Part shown: positions 35,160-47,967 of the stretch, piece after piece
Layout: every line of letters begins with the position of its first letter
Position numbering within the stretch: the first letter of the stretch is position 1
Position numbers and translations under genes: made by a program
Notes under the pieces: generated by a model
Database searches by the model: none
What the model was told of the DNA's origin: nothing
Seen by the model: the letters and a program-made list of their open reading frames with translations, nothing else
Source: Gnetum montanum
Lineage: Eukaryota; Streptophyta; Gnetopsida; Gnetales; Gnetaceae
DNA: 62,000 nt
Reading direction: 5' to 3'
Assembly (NCBI GenBank): GCA_015680685.1
Contig: MNCI01022611.1
Span: forward strand, 1,352,903-1,414,902

Positions 35160-36228
35160 ATATGATAAGCTTTCCACTAATTAGTTTTTCCTAACAATGG
35201 GAAAGATAAATCCTTCCAAATTGTAGAACAATCCTTATCATTAGGATATAAGAAAGCAAAAGAGTCAAAACCTTGATCTTCCACATTAGAAGAAATAATA
35301 TGAACTCTAGATAAAGCATTAGCAACAACATTAAACTTTCCACTTTGTTTCAAAATGAAATAAAATTGTTACAATTACTCTACCCATTTCATATGCTTGC
35401 CACTCAATTTCTTTTGAGAATTCAAAAATTGAGGTGCTCTATGATTAGTAAATAAAAGAAAATCTAATCCTAGAAACTAATGTTTTTAATGTTTAATGGT
35501 TTGAAATATAGCATATAAATCCTTTTCATGCATACTATACGTTTTTATAGATTCATTTAATTTTTTTAGGAAAGAATATAATTATCTTACCCTCTTGAGA
35601 AAGCATAGCTTCAATAGAAAGCCTACTTGCATCTACTTCCACTTCAAAAAGTTTTGAGAAATTTGTAATTTCTAAAACTAGAGCACTACAAATTTTCTCT
35701 TTCAATGCTTGCAAGGATTTTTCTTTCTTATTATTTCATACAAAGGCTGAATTTTTCTTTAAATAAGAAAGAATAGACCATGAAATAGGACTTAATTTCC
35801 TAATAAATCTCCTATTGAAGCTAGTCAAACCAAGAAAAGATCTTACCTCACCCACATCTCTAGGTGAAGGCCATTCCTTGATTATCTTGATCTTTCTTAA
35901 TTCCATCTTGACTTGGTCCTTGGAGACAACATGACCTAGGTAGACAATTTCTCTCTTCATAAAGTGACATTTCTTAGCATTAATAACTAATTTCACCTTT
36001 TTGTAACTTGGAACATATCATCCTCAAATATTACACATGATCCTCTTCTTTATAATTGCATACATGAATGTTACCAAAGAAAACAATTCAACATTTACCA
36101 ATAAAATCCCTTATGACCTCATGCATGAGCCTCATAAATGTGACCGAAGCATTGGTTTGACCAAAGGGCATGACTAAACACATATAAATCATCTAGTTTC
36201 TTAAAGGTTTTTTTTCATTCATCTCCTA
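35160..36228 (-). pseudogene. Reverse transcriptase (C-terminal part) and RNase H (element G)
   Basis: The minus strand shows VMPFGQTNAS, then the active-site region at about 36075, where the usual [YF]xDD reads FFGN. The RT connection follows in an open stretch at 35736-35996 (KKCHFMKREIVYLGHVVS, EVRSFLGLTSF). RNase H-like sequence continues to about 35340, with a spacer toward integrase. Both catalytic aspartates of RT are substituted and several stops are present, so the enzyme is dead. Confidence 0.8.
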
Positions 36229-36794
36229 TGTGACACTCATTAATGTCATGGAAAATATCAAATATACGTTATATTAGACATTATGCATAAGAAGAAAATA
36301 TACCAAACATCAAATATATGTAACATTTGACATTATGTGTAAAGGAAATAATAGGAAAAATGTAGAAGGAAAAAGAAAAGAATGCTTTATTGATATGGAA
36401 TGGTGTATTTGGATCATGCTCTAAGAGTGTTCCTTGGGGTTTTCTTCCTTCTACATATATTCCTTAGAGGAAATCCATCATTGCCACCATGGTTAGGCCT
36501 ACAACTAGCTAGAAGTGATGCCAGTTCTCTTCCTGCTGCTTGACTCGGCTCTTGTGACTTGGCTTTACTGGCTTTGCCACCCCATGTTGGCATGACCACT
36601 AAGTCTAGGTATAAATCCCTTAGGTTAAACTCCCAAAGGTTAGCTCAAGAGACACATCTATTATTATAATGCACCCTTTCAGGTATCAATTACAACACAC
36701 CCTTTCAAGTTTTTTTACGATAATGATAACACTTATTATGAAGAGGCAACATCTTCGTTATGCAGTAGCATCATTTGGGAAGAGGGATGTTACA
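36229..36794. repeat. Solo LTR (H2) inside the RT gene of element G
   Basis: 566 bp, TGTGACA...TGTTACA, flanked on both sides by TCCTA (36224-36228 and 36795-36799), a perfect 5-bp target duplication. It splits RT after KIDLTR. It is homologous to H1. A solo LTR arises by recombination between the two LTRs of an inserted element. Confidence 0.9.
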
Positions 36795-37029
36795 TCCTAG
36801 TTAAATCAATTTTAGAATAAATATCAGCATTTTTAAGCACATTAAGAATGTCATCCATCCTAGGAATAGAAAATCTATACTTGATAGTAATCCTATTAAT
36901 AGTTCTAGAATCTATGCACATTCTTGATTCATGGATATCTTTCTTTGGAAATAATATAGTTAGAATAGGCACAAGGAGAGAAGGATTCCTTAATAATACC
37001 TTCAAAGAATAATTCACTTGCTTGCTCAA
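36795..37029 (-). pseudogene. Reverse transcriptase, N-terminal part (element G)
   Basis: The open stretch 36790-37029 contains ILFPKKD, SRMCIDSRTINRITIKY and the first catalytic motif region SKIDLTR, which match motifs 1-3 of gypsy RT. It is directly continuous with 36228 once the solo LTR and one target copy are discounted. Between 37030 and 37586 the minus strand holds decayed sequence expected between protease and RT, without clear motifs. Confidence 0.85.
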
Positions 37030-37586
37030 TTCTTCCCTTTAATTTGGAGTCATGCATTAGGCTCTTTCATTTGGAATTGTAGCTCCCCATATAAAGTGTA
37101 TTTGATATTGGATGGATCTCATTGTTAGAAGCCATTCTAATTTCTCCTCAAAGACATAAAAAAATTCCAATGCCAAAGGTTCCATCACTAGAGAAAGTTC
37201 ATTTGTATGCTTCTATTCACTTGTTACAAGTGTTGACATGATGAAAACACCATGCCCAACCTCTTCATGTGCTTGTAGGTACCATTGCTCACTAAACAAG
37301 ATCAATGAAGCATCAATAGGGATAATTTTATTGTTCTATTGTCAAGTCATAGGAATGCATTCATATATTTCATCTTTTCTTGGAATAGACCAAATATTTC
37401 TTGCATCACTAAAAGAAGCCTTGTTGTCAAAGTTCTAAGGTCTTTCCAAAATAATATCAACATAATTAGTAGGGAGGATGTCACAATATATCTTATCCTT
37501 AAAAGAACCAATTTTAAAAGAAAAAAATACACTTCTTCTTAACCTATTGGAAATAATCCTTGCAAATCCAATGGACACTATAGGTC

Positions 37587-37703
37587 CTATGATCTAGAAA
37601 TGCCTTCAACAAGCTTAGAAATAGCCTTTGAAAAAATCACATTTTCTTGAGCACCGCTATCAATTAAAATATGTATCCATTTATCACTATCTTGACACCT
37701 AGC
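37587..37703 (-). pseudogene. Aspartic protease fragment (element G)
   Basis: The motif WIHILIDSGAQENVIF carries the catalytic Asp in the D-S-G-A form of retrotransposon proteases, which cleave Gag-Pol. The segment upstream of about 37703 is LTR sequence of the inserted copia element, not protease. A related protease with D-G-G-A is at 55570-55620. Confidence 0.85.
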
Positions 37704-38895
37704 TAAAGACCAATAACTTAGAAGGGGATTGAATAAGTTCATCAATTTTAATAACCAAGATAACCAAAATTGAACTAGATGTATGTGGGTCTCCAACTTG
37801 GGTGCTTCCACACTTGGAGGATAGATGTCTTGCATACCTCTGAACTTTGTTTCTTTAGAAAATACGATTCCAAGGGCATGAAAACCTTTACAAATTTTGT
37901 GCTTTGTAAATGATGTTTTCACATAGAAACATACCCAATCCCTTAAGGTTCCAACAAGCTCAAAAGATGATTTTAAGGATCTCATAACCTTTACAATAAC
38001 TTGAGAGCTTTACATAGGGTATTTTCTCTTAAGAAACACATCCAATCGTGTAATGTCCCAAAAAAAATCAAGAGATGTCTTCTCACAAGAAGCACATTAA
38101 CCTACAGGGCTTACAAAGGAATAAGAGAAAAATCAAGGAGAAAATGTAACTATAATTTACAAATTCCTTACTTTGAGACTCTCATAATACAAAATACAAC
38201 TCATAAAAGATATGAAAATGAAGTACATAATACAACAAAAGATGTATATAATTATGGTTAGATCATGTATATAGTACATCCCTAAGCCATTATGCCTTCT
38301 TTTATAGCTTTTATTTTTTTTAGCTTTACTGTTGAAGTTCATACAATGGCTAATAACAACTAGTATGAATGTATCACCTAAGCTTGGGACATCCTACTAT
38401 CTTATTATTGCTTACAGGTGGGATGTCTCACTTTTGTTGGGATGTCTCACATTAGATGTCCTAGCCTGAATGTCTTAATTACAATTGGGATGTCTATTGT
38501 TTCTATGGGATGTTTGGCCTAAAAATAAGCTTTTGTCATTGGGACGTCTACTATTCTTTTGAGACATCTTGGTAGATACTAGAACACCTTCTTTTGACTT
38601 CTAAGCTTCATGCATCCTTGACTTCTTTCATCTTTTTTTTTTATTGAGACTTTGTCATCTTAGATTGATAACTCATCTTTCATCTTGGTCTCAACTTACT
38701 CTTTGTCTTGATCTGACAATGATCTTGTCTTGACACCATCTAAGCTCTTATCCTAATCATATCACTCTCTTGCCATGCTCTTGTCTCAATCATCTTATGT
38801 TGTTATGCCTATCCTTTCCTAGTCCTGTAAGACTTGACAAACACATTTTCCACTTTCTCCATTTTCTAAGGCTTTGACATATCAAAAGGTTAAAA
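37704..38895 (-). repeat. 3' LTR of the copia element
   Basis: 1192 bp, homologous to 42423-43597 and to 51241-52314. It contains scattered GGGATGTCT/GACATC motifs (38400-38580). Confidence 0.85.
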
Positions 38896-41200
38896 ATCTT
38901 GTTTTTTTGGTGATTTTCAAAATTTGAGAAAATGGGTTAACATAGTCAATAATAAATAACATAACCTAGACAAATAAGATCATAACTATCTAAACAAAAA
39001 GATCCTATGGCAACAAGGATGAAAACAGATATGGAAAATAGTTAGCTGGCATATGTCCATTAGCCATGATCACATAAGGCAAACAAGAAATAGTTCACAT
39101 GAAAAGGCTACCCAAAATTGTCCAATATGCAAGGCCAACCATATATTACAAGAAACTGTGAAAAATTCTGTCCAAATATAAATCCATGAAAATAAACTAT
39201 TTACTATAAAATCTGCATAACATAACATCATATGATAAAGAAGAAACAGGCAAAAAATTATGTGTGTGTGTGTGTGTATAGCTAAGGATGAAAAAGAGAT
39301 GGATAGTGGTTAATAAGTACACATCCTTCAACATACATTTTATAGGGCTGATTAAGAAAAATAAGTTCCATTAATAGCTATCCATATTTGTTCACACTAC
39401 AAGTCAACACAAATAATCTATGAAGCACATATAATCAAAGCCTATGATCCAAGAATATTTCTGTGTAATTCCAAAGGCTAAGCACTAAAAACAAGTATCT
39501 TGTCTTTGAAACATCATGCCATGGTAAACAAAAATATGTAGCTGAGGTTATATCCACATATATAATAAAAACCAATTCATAACATATAGTCTTCACAACA
39601 TACAATTTGTGATAGTTGGCCAAAAACCTATAACATCAAAAACCAAAATTAAGATCTAAATGCTCTCTCCTCCTTTTTGGACATCTGAAAAAGGCTAAAA
39701 CAAATTAATTTCATTACTAGGAGAGTGGAACAATATATTTAAACTTGAAGATCTTAATCCCATGATCAAAGCTATACAACTTATCATGCTTAATATCTTA
39801 AAAGATCAAGCACAAATAATCATATTCTCAACTAGATGCCCATAAAGCAAATATATATGGCCATGTCAATATTAACTACTAGAACCAAGAAGCCATCTTA
39901 AGGTAAAAGATCCAAAATTAACATGACCAAAATTAGCTTACACTTTTACCTTAGATACTTTACTAAAATTAAAATATGAATATACTTCTTCTTTCTCATT
40001 TTCTGCTATGGGTGCTAGAGTGGAAAGTATCAAAAGTCTCCCCCTATACTAGTGGCCCAAAAGATGATAACTGTAGACAAGGAAGAAGCTTTTTCTACAC
40101 ATGTGCAAGACTTGCTTCCAACTTATCTAAATACAATGCATCTATTACAAAATAGTATCCTCTTCTTGAGTCATCTTGATCCTTGTAGAGATGCATTCTT
40201 GATTCCAAAATGATATGATATAACCAGCAACAAATTATACATCAATAGTCATCATAGTACTAAATCTATATTACAATGACAATATTAAGTATGGAGACCT
40301 TTGGAAACCAAAGTCTCCCATCAGTATGCCTTTTAATGAATTCCATAATTCAAATGTTTTCAAAAAGCATAGATATTGGACAATTTTCTAAATAACAAAG
40401 AAAATTTTGGTTATAACAAAGAAAATCTTCTATATAAGCTTGTAAAGTCATCCCTTATTTTTGATAGATTTGTCAATCTAAAAATCCAAGTAATAGTTGT
40501 TGGACAAATTCTAAAATCATTGTTCATAAATGTTTTCTTTAAACACTATTGGAACTTTATGGATATACAAAGAAGGCGATAATGTTTTACTCCTACTATT
40601 AAGTCCAATAAGTAATACCAATGCTAGAATCAACCATGTAAAATATAACAAAATGAGATTATCCTACTAAAAGGGAATAAAGTAGATAATGTTACCATGT
40701 TTGTTTCCAGTTCTTGATACTTCATTAGTCAATAGCCAATTTAATGTCTACTAGAGCCTTAATGGTCATTTTCTTTTATCTACAACTCAACATCTTGTAA
40801 GATCAAGTGTGGATTTCATGGGATTTACCAATATTTTCAGTCAATAGCATCCATTCAAAAGATTTTCATCCCACTAGGATTTCTAAACATAAACTAATCA
40901 AAAATAAGTCCAACAAGTCAAGGAATGGAAATTACAATCAGACTTACCTTTACTTACCTTTCTTGCTCCTAATTATTAACATGAATAATTATGTTTAGGA
41001 TGAGGTATTCTATTATAAAATACCTCCCTTGCTTGCATCTATTCTCTACCTTTTCTAATATTAATGTATTTGTTTAAATCTCTTATTTCCTCTAAGATTA
41101 CTACTGCTTCATGCTTGTATTCTTCCTTTGACTAAGAGGACTAATAGTTTCCTCTATTTAGATGTTCTAATCCTCCAATATCATTAGTTATTTTATCAAC
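38896..41200 (-). other. Internal region of the copia element without recognisable genes
   Basis: AT-rich, no pol motif in any frame read. A (TG)n tract lies at 39262-39278. Small frames here show no known motif. Confidence 0.55.
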
Positions 41201-42369
41201 ATGTGTAGTTATCTCTTCTTGCCAATTTTTCTCTTTAGGTCTCTAAACTCTCTAATCTACTAAGTTGTACTTTCTAGGCTTCTTTTGATAAGACCATGTT
41301 ATAAATTTATAATGCTTTAACCATAAATGTTAATGAGATTTCTTATGCCCAAAATTATCACAATAAAAATACATAGTATTTCTCATTTGGGCTACATGTA
41401 CAAACCTAGGTGTATACCTCTTATTTAGTGAACTTCTTGTAGATGTCTCATACTGGGAATGATTCCTCAGTTCTCTTCCATTATTTAGATCTTTACCTTG
41501 TCCCAACATGATTTGTAGAGTCTCCATTATGTTAACCTATTATTGATGAGCTTCAAATTTGCAAGATCTTTGGTAATTTACTTATGGAAAGATGTTAGGT
41601 TTTAATTCTCAGCCTTGAGGTCTAATTTTTTCTTTACATGATCTAAGCATTTCTAATTTAGTTGTGAAACATCCAATTCTATTTCTTCTAAGGTCTTTTT
41701 CATCTTAATGCACAAATTTTGAAAGGATATGATTTCATTACATAGTAACTCATATCTTTCTTCAAGAATACCTTCATATTCTTTAGCTTCTTCTATAGTA
41801 TTGAATATGGAAGCTTCATGTGTAAGAGCCATGTAGATAAGATGTAAGTTTGTCAATGGATCATTAGTTTCTTCTTCACTAAACTTATCATCTAAGTTGG
41901 TATAGATATTTTTAGCCTTCTTATCTTTTTGCACTTCGTAATTAGATTTTAGATTGTTGATGGCTTCTTGATTAGCCATGACTATGCACAAAAGATGTGA
42001 ATCTTTGGGAGCATCATTGGTTTCTTCTTCATCATCCTAACTTTTAAAGATGCTCCTTGTTCTACTTTCTTTACTAGACTCTTTCTCTTGTAACTTGTAA
42101 TCACTGGGATCTTTTGAGCTAAAATGATGTCTTCTACCAGATATCTAAAATTTCATAAAAGAGGTATCAAAATTGGAAATTTTGGATTTCTTACCTCTAT
42201 TCCTATCTTTGATTTCAAATATGTTGTTGATGAGTTGAGTGCATACATCTAGGATGAATACACATATAATGAACCTCATGTACTTAAAGAGTCCTTGCAT
42301 TTGAGCATTCCAACATGTAAAGTCAACCCCATTAAACATTGATAGCTTAGTGTATGATGTCCCTTCCAT
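41200..42369 (-). pseudogene. gag, Ty1/copia type, eroded
   Basis: The minus-strand frame opens MEGTSYTKLSMFNGVDFTCW (42369), the typical start of plant copia Gag, in which the element-binding region reads FNG.NF..W. An acidic, helical segment at 41653-41991 (KEYEGILEERYELL) corresponds to the Gag C-terminal half. A partial zinc knuckle YCDNFGHKKSH at about 41340 follows, its last Cys not visible in the same frame. Frameshifts separate these pieces. Confidence 0.8.
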
Positions 42370-42408
42370 TGTTCTCTAAGTTATTACACTTAATATAGGA
42401 GTACCAAA

Positions 42409-42420
42409 GCATTGATACCA
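42409..42420 (-). promoter_or_regulatory. Primer-binding site (initiator tRNA-Met type)
   Basis: TGGTATCAATGC on the minus strand, two bases from the LTR end. It differs at two positions from the standard TGGTATCAGAGC. Confidence 0.85.
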
Positions 42421-42422
42421 CT

Positions 42423-43597
42423 TGAGGATCAAAAACTTAGAAGGGGGGTTGAATAAGTTCATTAATTTTAATAACCAATATAATTAAAATTGCAACCAGA
42501 TGTACATGGTTTCCCAACTTGTATACTTTCACACTCGAAGGATAGATTTCTTGCATACCTCTAGACTTTGTTTCTTTTGAAAATATAATTTCAAGGGCAT
42601 GACAACCTTTATAAAGTTTGATCTTCGCAAGGGGGGTGTTTTCACATAGAAACACATCCAACATTGTAAGGTTCCAACAAGCACAAAATATGATTTCAAG
42701 GATCTTACAACCTTTATAATAACTTAAGCTCTACATTGGATGTTTTCTCTCAAGAAACATACCAACCTTCCAAGGTTCCAACACGTTTAAGAGATGTCTT
42801 CTTGTAAGAAGCACATCAATCACATAGGGCTTACAAATTGGAAAGAAAGAAATTAATGAGAGCATGTAACTACACTTTACAAATTCCTTACTTTGAGGCT
42901 TTCACAATACAAAATACAACTCATAAAATATATGGAAATGAAGTACACAATATAACACAAGGTGTATATAATAATGGTTAGATCATGTGAATAGTGCATT
43001 CCTTTTCCAAGCTATTATGCCTTATTTTATAGCTTTTGTTATTGCTTTGTGACATGTTAAAGTTCATATAAAAACTACTAATGATTAGTCAAGACATCCC
43101 ACTCAAGCTTGGGATGTCCTACTATCTTGTTGTTTCTTGCAGGTGGGACATCTGACTTTTATTGGGATGTCTCTCATGGGACGTCCCAACTAGGATGTCT
43201 TAATTACAATTGGGACATCTATGTTTTGTGAAACATCTTACCAAAAACTAAGCTTTTTCCACTAGGAAATATGCTATTATTTTGGGACATCTTAGTAGAT
43301 ATATGATATTATTCTAGGTGTCATGCATTCTTGACATCTTTTATCTTTGTTTTCCGGTTGAGAATTTGTCATCTTAGATTAATAACTCAACTTCTATCTT
43401 GGTCTCAACTTGTTCTTTGTCTCGATCTCACAATGATCTTTTCTTGATACCATCTAAGCTCTTATTTCAATCACATCATGCTCTTGTGTCAATCATATTA
43501 TTCTATTTTCTTAGTCCTTTTCTAGGCTTGCAAGACCTCATATGTGCATTTTCTCTTTTTCCATTTTTCAAGGTTTTGACATATGCAAAGATCAACA
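42423..43597 (-). repeat. 5' LTR of the copia element
   Basis: 1175 bp. A perfect dyad GACATCCC/GGGATGTC with a 10-nt loop lies at 43093-43118. Several more GGGACATC/GGGATGTC copies follow to 43250. Confidence 0.88.
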
Positions 43598-44780
43598 CTA
43601 GCTCTAATCCTAAAGAGTATCTTTCTTGTAGAATCTTCATTAGCATTAATGTTTTTCATAATAGTGCAAGAATTAATTTGATTAATATCTTTAATCATTC
43701 ATGCATGAGAATTACCTTTATTGGATGATTCTTCCTTTTTCAAGGTCTGAAATTCCTTTTCTTTGGAGATGTTTGGCTTTTTACACTTCCATTGCTTGTA
43801 TAACTATTCACCACAATTGAAGCATTAAATTTTGGATGCATAGCCACTTCCTTGATCCTTTCCATTATCAAAGTAATCTTTCTTGGAATCTTGGCCCTCA
43901 TTGAACTTTTCTTGCTTCTCCTTTGTATCTTCTTTGGCATTTTCTTCCTTATTGACTCTTTTCTTACCTTTAGAAGATTTGGAGTCCTTTTCTAGAGAAA
44001 CATTGGGACATCTATTGTAGCCTTGAAGTTTCTTCTTAGCCTTAAGAGCTAATTTAAAAGCCTCATCCAATGTTTGGAGCTCATAAAAGGTTAGCTCTTA
44101 TTGATACTCCCTTTTGATCCCTCCTTGAAGGTTGGATGCATGTTCATATTCATCCCAATGACCTTTTGCAAGATAGAAAGCCTTAAAAAAAATCCATGTA
44201 GTATTCCTTCACACTTTTATAATATTGCCTTATGTATGGTCTCTTATCTATGATGAGTCTTCTCAAAGTTTTGCTTGAGCATGAATTGAATTAAAGACTA
44301 ATCATTGATAGGAGTACCATTATTCATCTTGTAATAATGAATTTCCTTTTCCCATCATACCACTACCATGCCTTCCAATTTTGTTTCAACATAAGGTGCC
44401 TTTTGATGATTTTCCACATCCTTAAGTTCCAAGTACTTGTTAATCATTTTTAGCCAAGATAGGAATGATTTAATTCCTTTCATGTCATTAAAGGATCTAA
44501 GTTTAACATGAGGAATTCTTGAAGCATGTCTAAAATATTTTGCAAGAGTGACTTTAATTCCTTCACCTTGCATCATTTGAGGATTAGAAGAAAGTTACTT
44601 TTTTCCTTTCCTAGGAAAAATGAAACCTTGAGATTTATTTTCAACACTAAAAGCATGAAGAAAAACATCATCTTAATCTTCTCCTTTTTCAAAGTCTTTA
44701 TTTTCAAAAGGAAGATCATCTTCAAGGGATAGCATTAAGGAATATCTAGAAGAAGGTCTTGATGAAGAAATACATCAACT
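43598..44780 (-). pseudogene. gag of Ty3/gypsy element G, eroded
   Basis: The minus-strand frame at 44355-44576 reads VKLRSFNDMKG, FLSWLKMINKYLEL and YVETKLEG, close to the gag at 54258-55400. A Lys/Glu-rich segment (43825-44070) follows. The zinc-knuckle site (about 43785-43830) keeps its three Cys, but the His position is Tyr (CFNCGE*LYKQWKC), explained by one C-to-T change. The 5' end meets copy E near 44780. Downstream, this gag is cut from its protease by the copia element. Confidence 0.8.
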
Positions 44781-45227
44781 TCCACTTATGATATTTTGCT
44801 CCATACCACTCTATTTTTCATGGTTTTAAAACCTATTTGAACCTGAAGTGTTCAATTTAGTCAAGGGAGGGTTCTTGCATGGAAAACTTGTGCCAATTTT
44901 TTCAAAATTTTCTATCATTTAGAAGGTATTATAAGGGTAAGAATGTTAAAAACCTTAAGTGTTTTAATGAAAAATCAATCGTATGAATGCTGGAAACTCT
45001 AATTATCTCACCCAAGGGATCATAAGTATCATTATCAGCCATACATAAGGAAAAAGAAACCAATTGTGAAGGATCATAATAAAAGTTAATACTTTTTGGA
45101 CATTTTTCTAACTCTACAATCATATGAGTGAAAGAACTTAATGGAATTAAGATCATAAGTAAGGTATAAATCTATTAATGATAAATAACAACACCTTAGT
45201 AACATCAGACTCTTGATTGATAATAGA

Positions 45228-47967
45228 TGGCCCCAAAAAGAGGAGAACAAGAAGGACCTTTGTGAGGTGCATCCAAACACCTAAGAGGTGGTAGAGGTTG
45301 ACTAGAATGACAAGGTCCACTAGCTAAACATGAAGAATAGGAGGCCTAGTCATTTAGTATTCATCAAGAGGACCCTGCTACACGGTAGTTAGTCCAAGAA
45401 GAGGTTGTAGAACCATAAGCTCCAATGCAAGGAAAATGCCTCATGTTATCTCAAGAATTCCTTGAAGTAATCCAAGAAAAATCCATGTTGAACACAATCA
45501 TTGTGGAGATGAAATTTGGTCCATTTATGGCATTTTCCCCTAAGGAAATTCAAACTCAACTCCAGGAATTATCATTATGATACATCCTTTCAGAAAGTGG
45601 AGAATGGTACCTTGATGAGACATACCAATTTTGGTATAATAAGGAAGAAGGCACCATAGTTAACATTGGTGGAGTTACTATATCTTTTTCAATCAAAGTA
45701 ATCACATAGGCTCTGAATTTGCAAATGTGGGGGCCAAATTAGTTTATCTATCCATAAGGTCTAATCTAGAAACCATAAAGTTAGGGTTGAAGTGGGCATA
45801 CAAAAAAGACAATAAGACATACAATGAGTTGACTCTAGAAGAGAGAACCTATTTTAAGATAGGCACATACCACCTCTTTCCAACCAAAAGGCTCAATAGA
45901 ATCCCAACCTATGTGGCCAGGGAAAGTGCAATATTAATGGGTAAATACAATTTCAATCTTCCTCAAATGTACTTCATGGAAATCCAAAGGTGGTTTGAAG
46001 AAAAGAAGGTAGAGAAACCAGCACTTCCATTTCCTTGCCTAATTAGAAAGCTGTGCAAGTGCACTAGAATCTTGGGATACACCAATGATGTTTCCAAGAG
46101 GGCTTAAAATTCTTCTTTTGTTGAGTTGCTTAAACCTGTAGCATCAAGGAAAGACCTTGATGAAGAATAAGAAATATAAAAGGAGCCAAAATTGAAAAAA
46201 GAAATAGAGTAAGAGCCTAAGCAACGGTGTGGGTCACAAGTTCCACCACCATCACCACAAGATTACTAGCTTGCAATGAGCCATCTACAAAGAATTGTTG
46301 AAACTCTTAGTTGGGGAAGTAGGGATGAATCAAACCTCTTCTAAATCATTAATGACGCTATGTAGCCCACAGTTTCTACTAACCCATCAAGGGGGAAGAT
46401 TTCTTTACAATCAGGAAGAAAAGCCCAATGGTCACAATAGATCTTTGGTAACATTGCATCTCTTCAAGTAATGCTTGAAGTAGGAGAAGGTGCTACCATT
46501 GTCATTATGTAGCACTAGGATGTGGTAGGTGCAATAGAGGTAATAATAGATCACATCAAAGAATCTTTCAATGTGCCTGTTATGCCCCTAGTGGACTTGA
46601 TTGGGACTAGAGATGCCCAAATGTTAGCTAGGACTTTAATGACTCTTGTGGTCCATGAGGATGTACTTGATAGATTACTGCAGATGGGACAAGTGATGAC
46701 CACTCCTTTTGACATCCCTAGTGATGTCACTGCAGTTCAATTAGAGCTCATACGACAAAAGGAAAGTTGGTTATGGTAAAGACTAGGGTAGAACATGTAG
46801 AAATAGAAGTGTATCGATTGCAACAAGAGTTGGCCATCCTAAAAGCTGAAAGATAGGACCCTACTCAATTTGTCACACCTGACTAGCTGGAACAATTCCA
46901 AATAGAGTAGCTAAACCAATTGATTGAAAAAAATAAAGCTACTAAGCAAGAGAAGGAGAAGGTATTCTAGAATGCCTCAACTATTAAAGCTTAAGCATAT
47001 GCCCATGCAAAGGCATTAATAGTCGCATAAGAAGAAAATAAACAAATTGCCACTGCTAATGTAAGGTTGACCATTATAGAAAAATAGAAGAACATATTGG
47101 AAAAAAGTGTCCACTAGTTAAGAAAATAACTAGTGAGGATTAACCAAGATATTAGTAGATTGACTAGAGAAAATCAAACCCTCTCAATGGAGGAGGTCCA
47201 TGCAATTCATAAAAAATTTGCAATTGAGATAAGCATGTGGCAAAATGAGGCTAAGAAACATGAGAAGCTGAAGGAGCACTTTTGGAACCAATTGGCATGT
47301 ACAAATAGATCAATGAAAAAGAAATCCAAATGGTAAAGGCCTTATCAGTTCCATGTTAGTGCAAAATCCTAACTAGTAGCCAATCTTGGATAGTTATGCC
47401 TTGGTACATCAAGTAAAAGTAAAGAACAAAGACCTATATATTGAAGATTTAAAAGAGTACATGGCATTGGCTAACCTTAGATATGCCGCCTTTGCCATGT
47501 TAATATTAGGTTGGCCTAGAAATGAACTAGAGCAACAAGTAACGACCACCTATGCATTATATGAAAAAGAGTTTGCAGACAAAAAAAATGCTCTACAAAA
47601 ACTTCATGTGGAAAACTCAGAATTAGAGGTGATTAAGGCACACTACTATGGACAAAGAGATGTAGCCTTAGACCTAGCTAGGAGATTAATGGATCACCAT
47701 GAATTGAAAGAAAAGGCCAAGGCCTTCAAGAAGGAATGACGGTAGTTTGTGGCCTGGTACGTGAAAGCAAACAAAATGTTTCCACAACTTCCATGCCCAT
47801 GGGAGGTACTAGTTATAGCACACATCAGCTCATCATCCTAGATGATACATGATCCAAGGATGGAGGAGGAAAAGTTGCAAGTGCTCCTAAACCACTACAA
47901 ATTTCAAAAGCTTGGCAATAAATGGAAGTAGCCGATGGAAGAGCCATCACATTTGGGAACTACATGA
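45228..47967 (+). pseudogene. ORF2 accessory protein, eroded (copy E, clearest copy)
   Basis: The frame begins with ATG at 45228 (next residues APKRGEQEG) and ends at TGA 47965-47967, about 913 codons. The globular N-terminal domain is open at 45727-46107 and shows YFKIGTYHLFPTKRL, YFMEIQRWFEEKK and LPFPCLIRKLC. This pattern resembles the 'putative plant transposon protein' domain of Athila env-like ORFs. A Gln/acidic linker (46150-46260) is followed by a conserved block (IIDHIKESFNVPV, TPFDIPSDV, 46520-46780). A coiled-coil region then runs to about 47740, and a conserved tail contains AWYVKANKMFPQLPCPWE. Many TAG codons sit where copy B keeps Gln. No membrane span is visible. Function unknown. 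Confidence 0.78.

Larger units (their letters stand above)
33844..37703 (-). mobile_element. Ty3/gypsy element G, pol portion
   Basis: On the minus strand the remains run from protease (37703) through RT, RNase H, integrase and a chromodomain-like C-terminus (33844). The gag portion of the same element lies at 43598-44780, separated by the copia element that inserted in the protease region. A solo LTR interrupts RT. G's own LTRs were not identified. Confidence 0.85.
37704..43597 (-). mobile_element. Complete gag-only Ty1/copia element
   Basis: Two LTRs (37704-38895 and 42423-43597), an initiator-tRNA-Met-type primer site and a perfect 5-bp target duplication CTAGC (37699-37703 and 43598-43602) define a 5.9-kb element on the minus strand. 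Only gag (42369 to about 41200) is recognisable inside. The 2.3 kb at 38896-41200 has no integrase or RT motif that I can read. The element inserted into the gag-protease region of gypsy element G. Confidence 0.9.
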
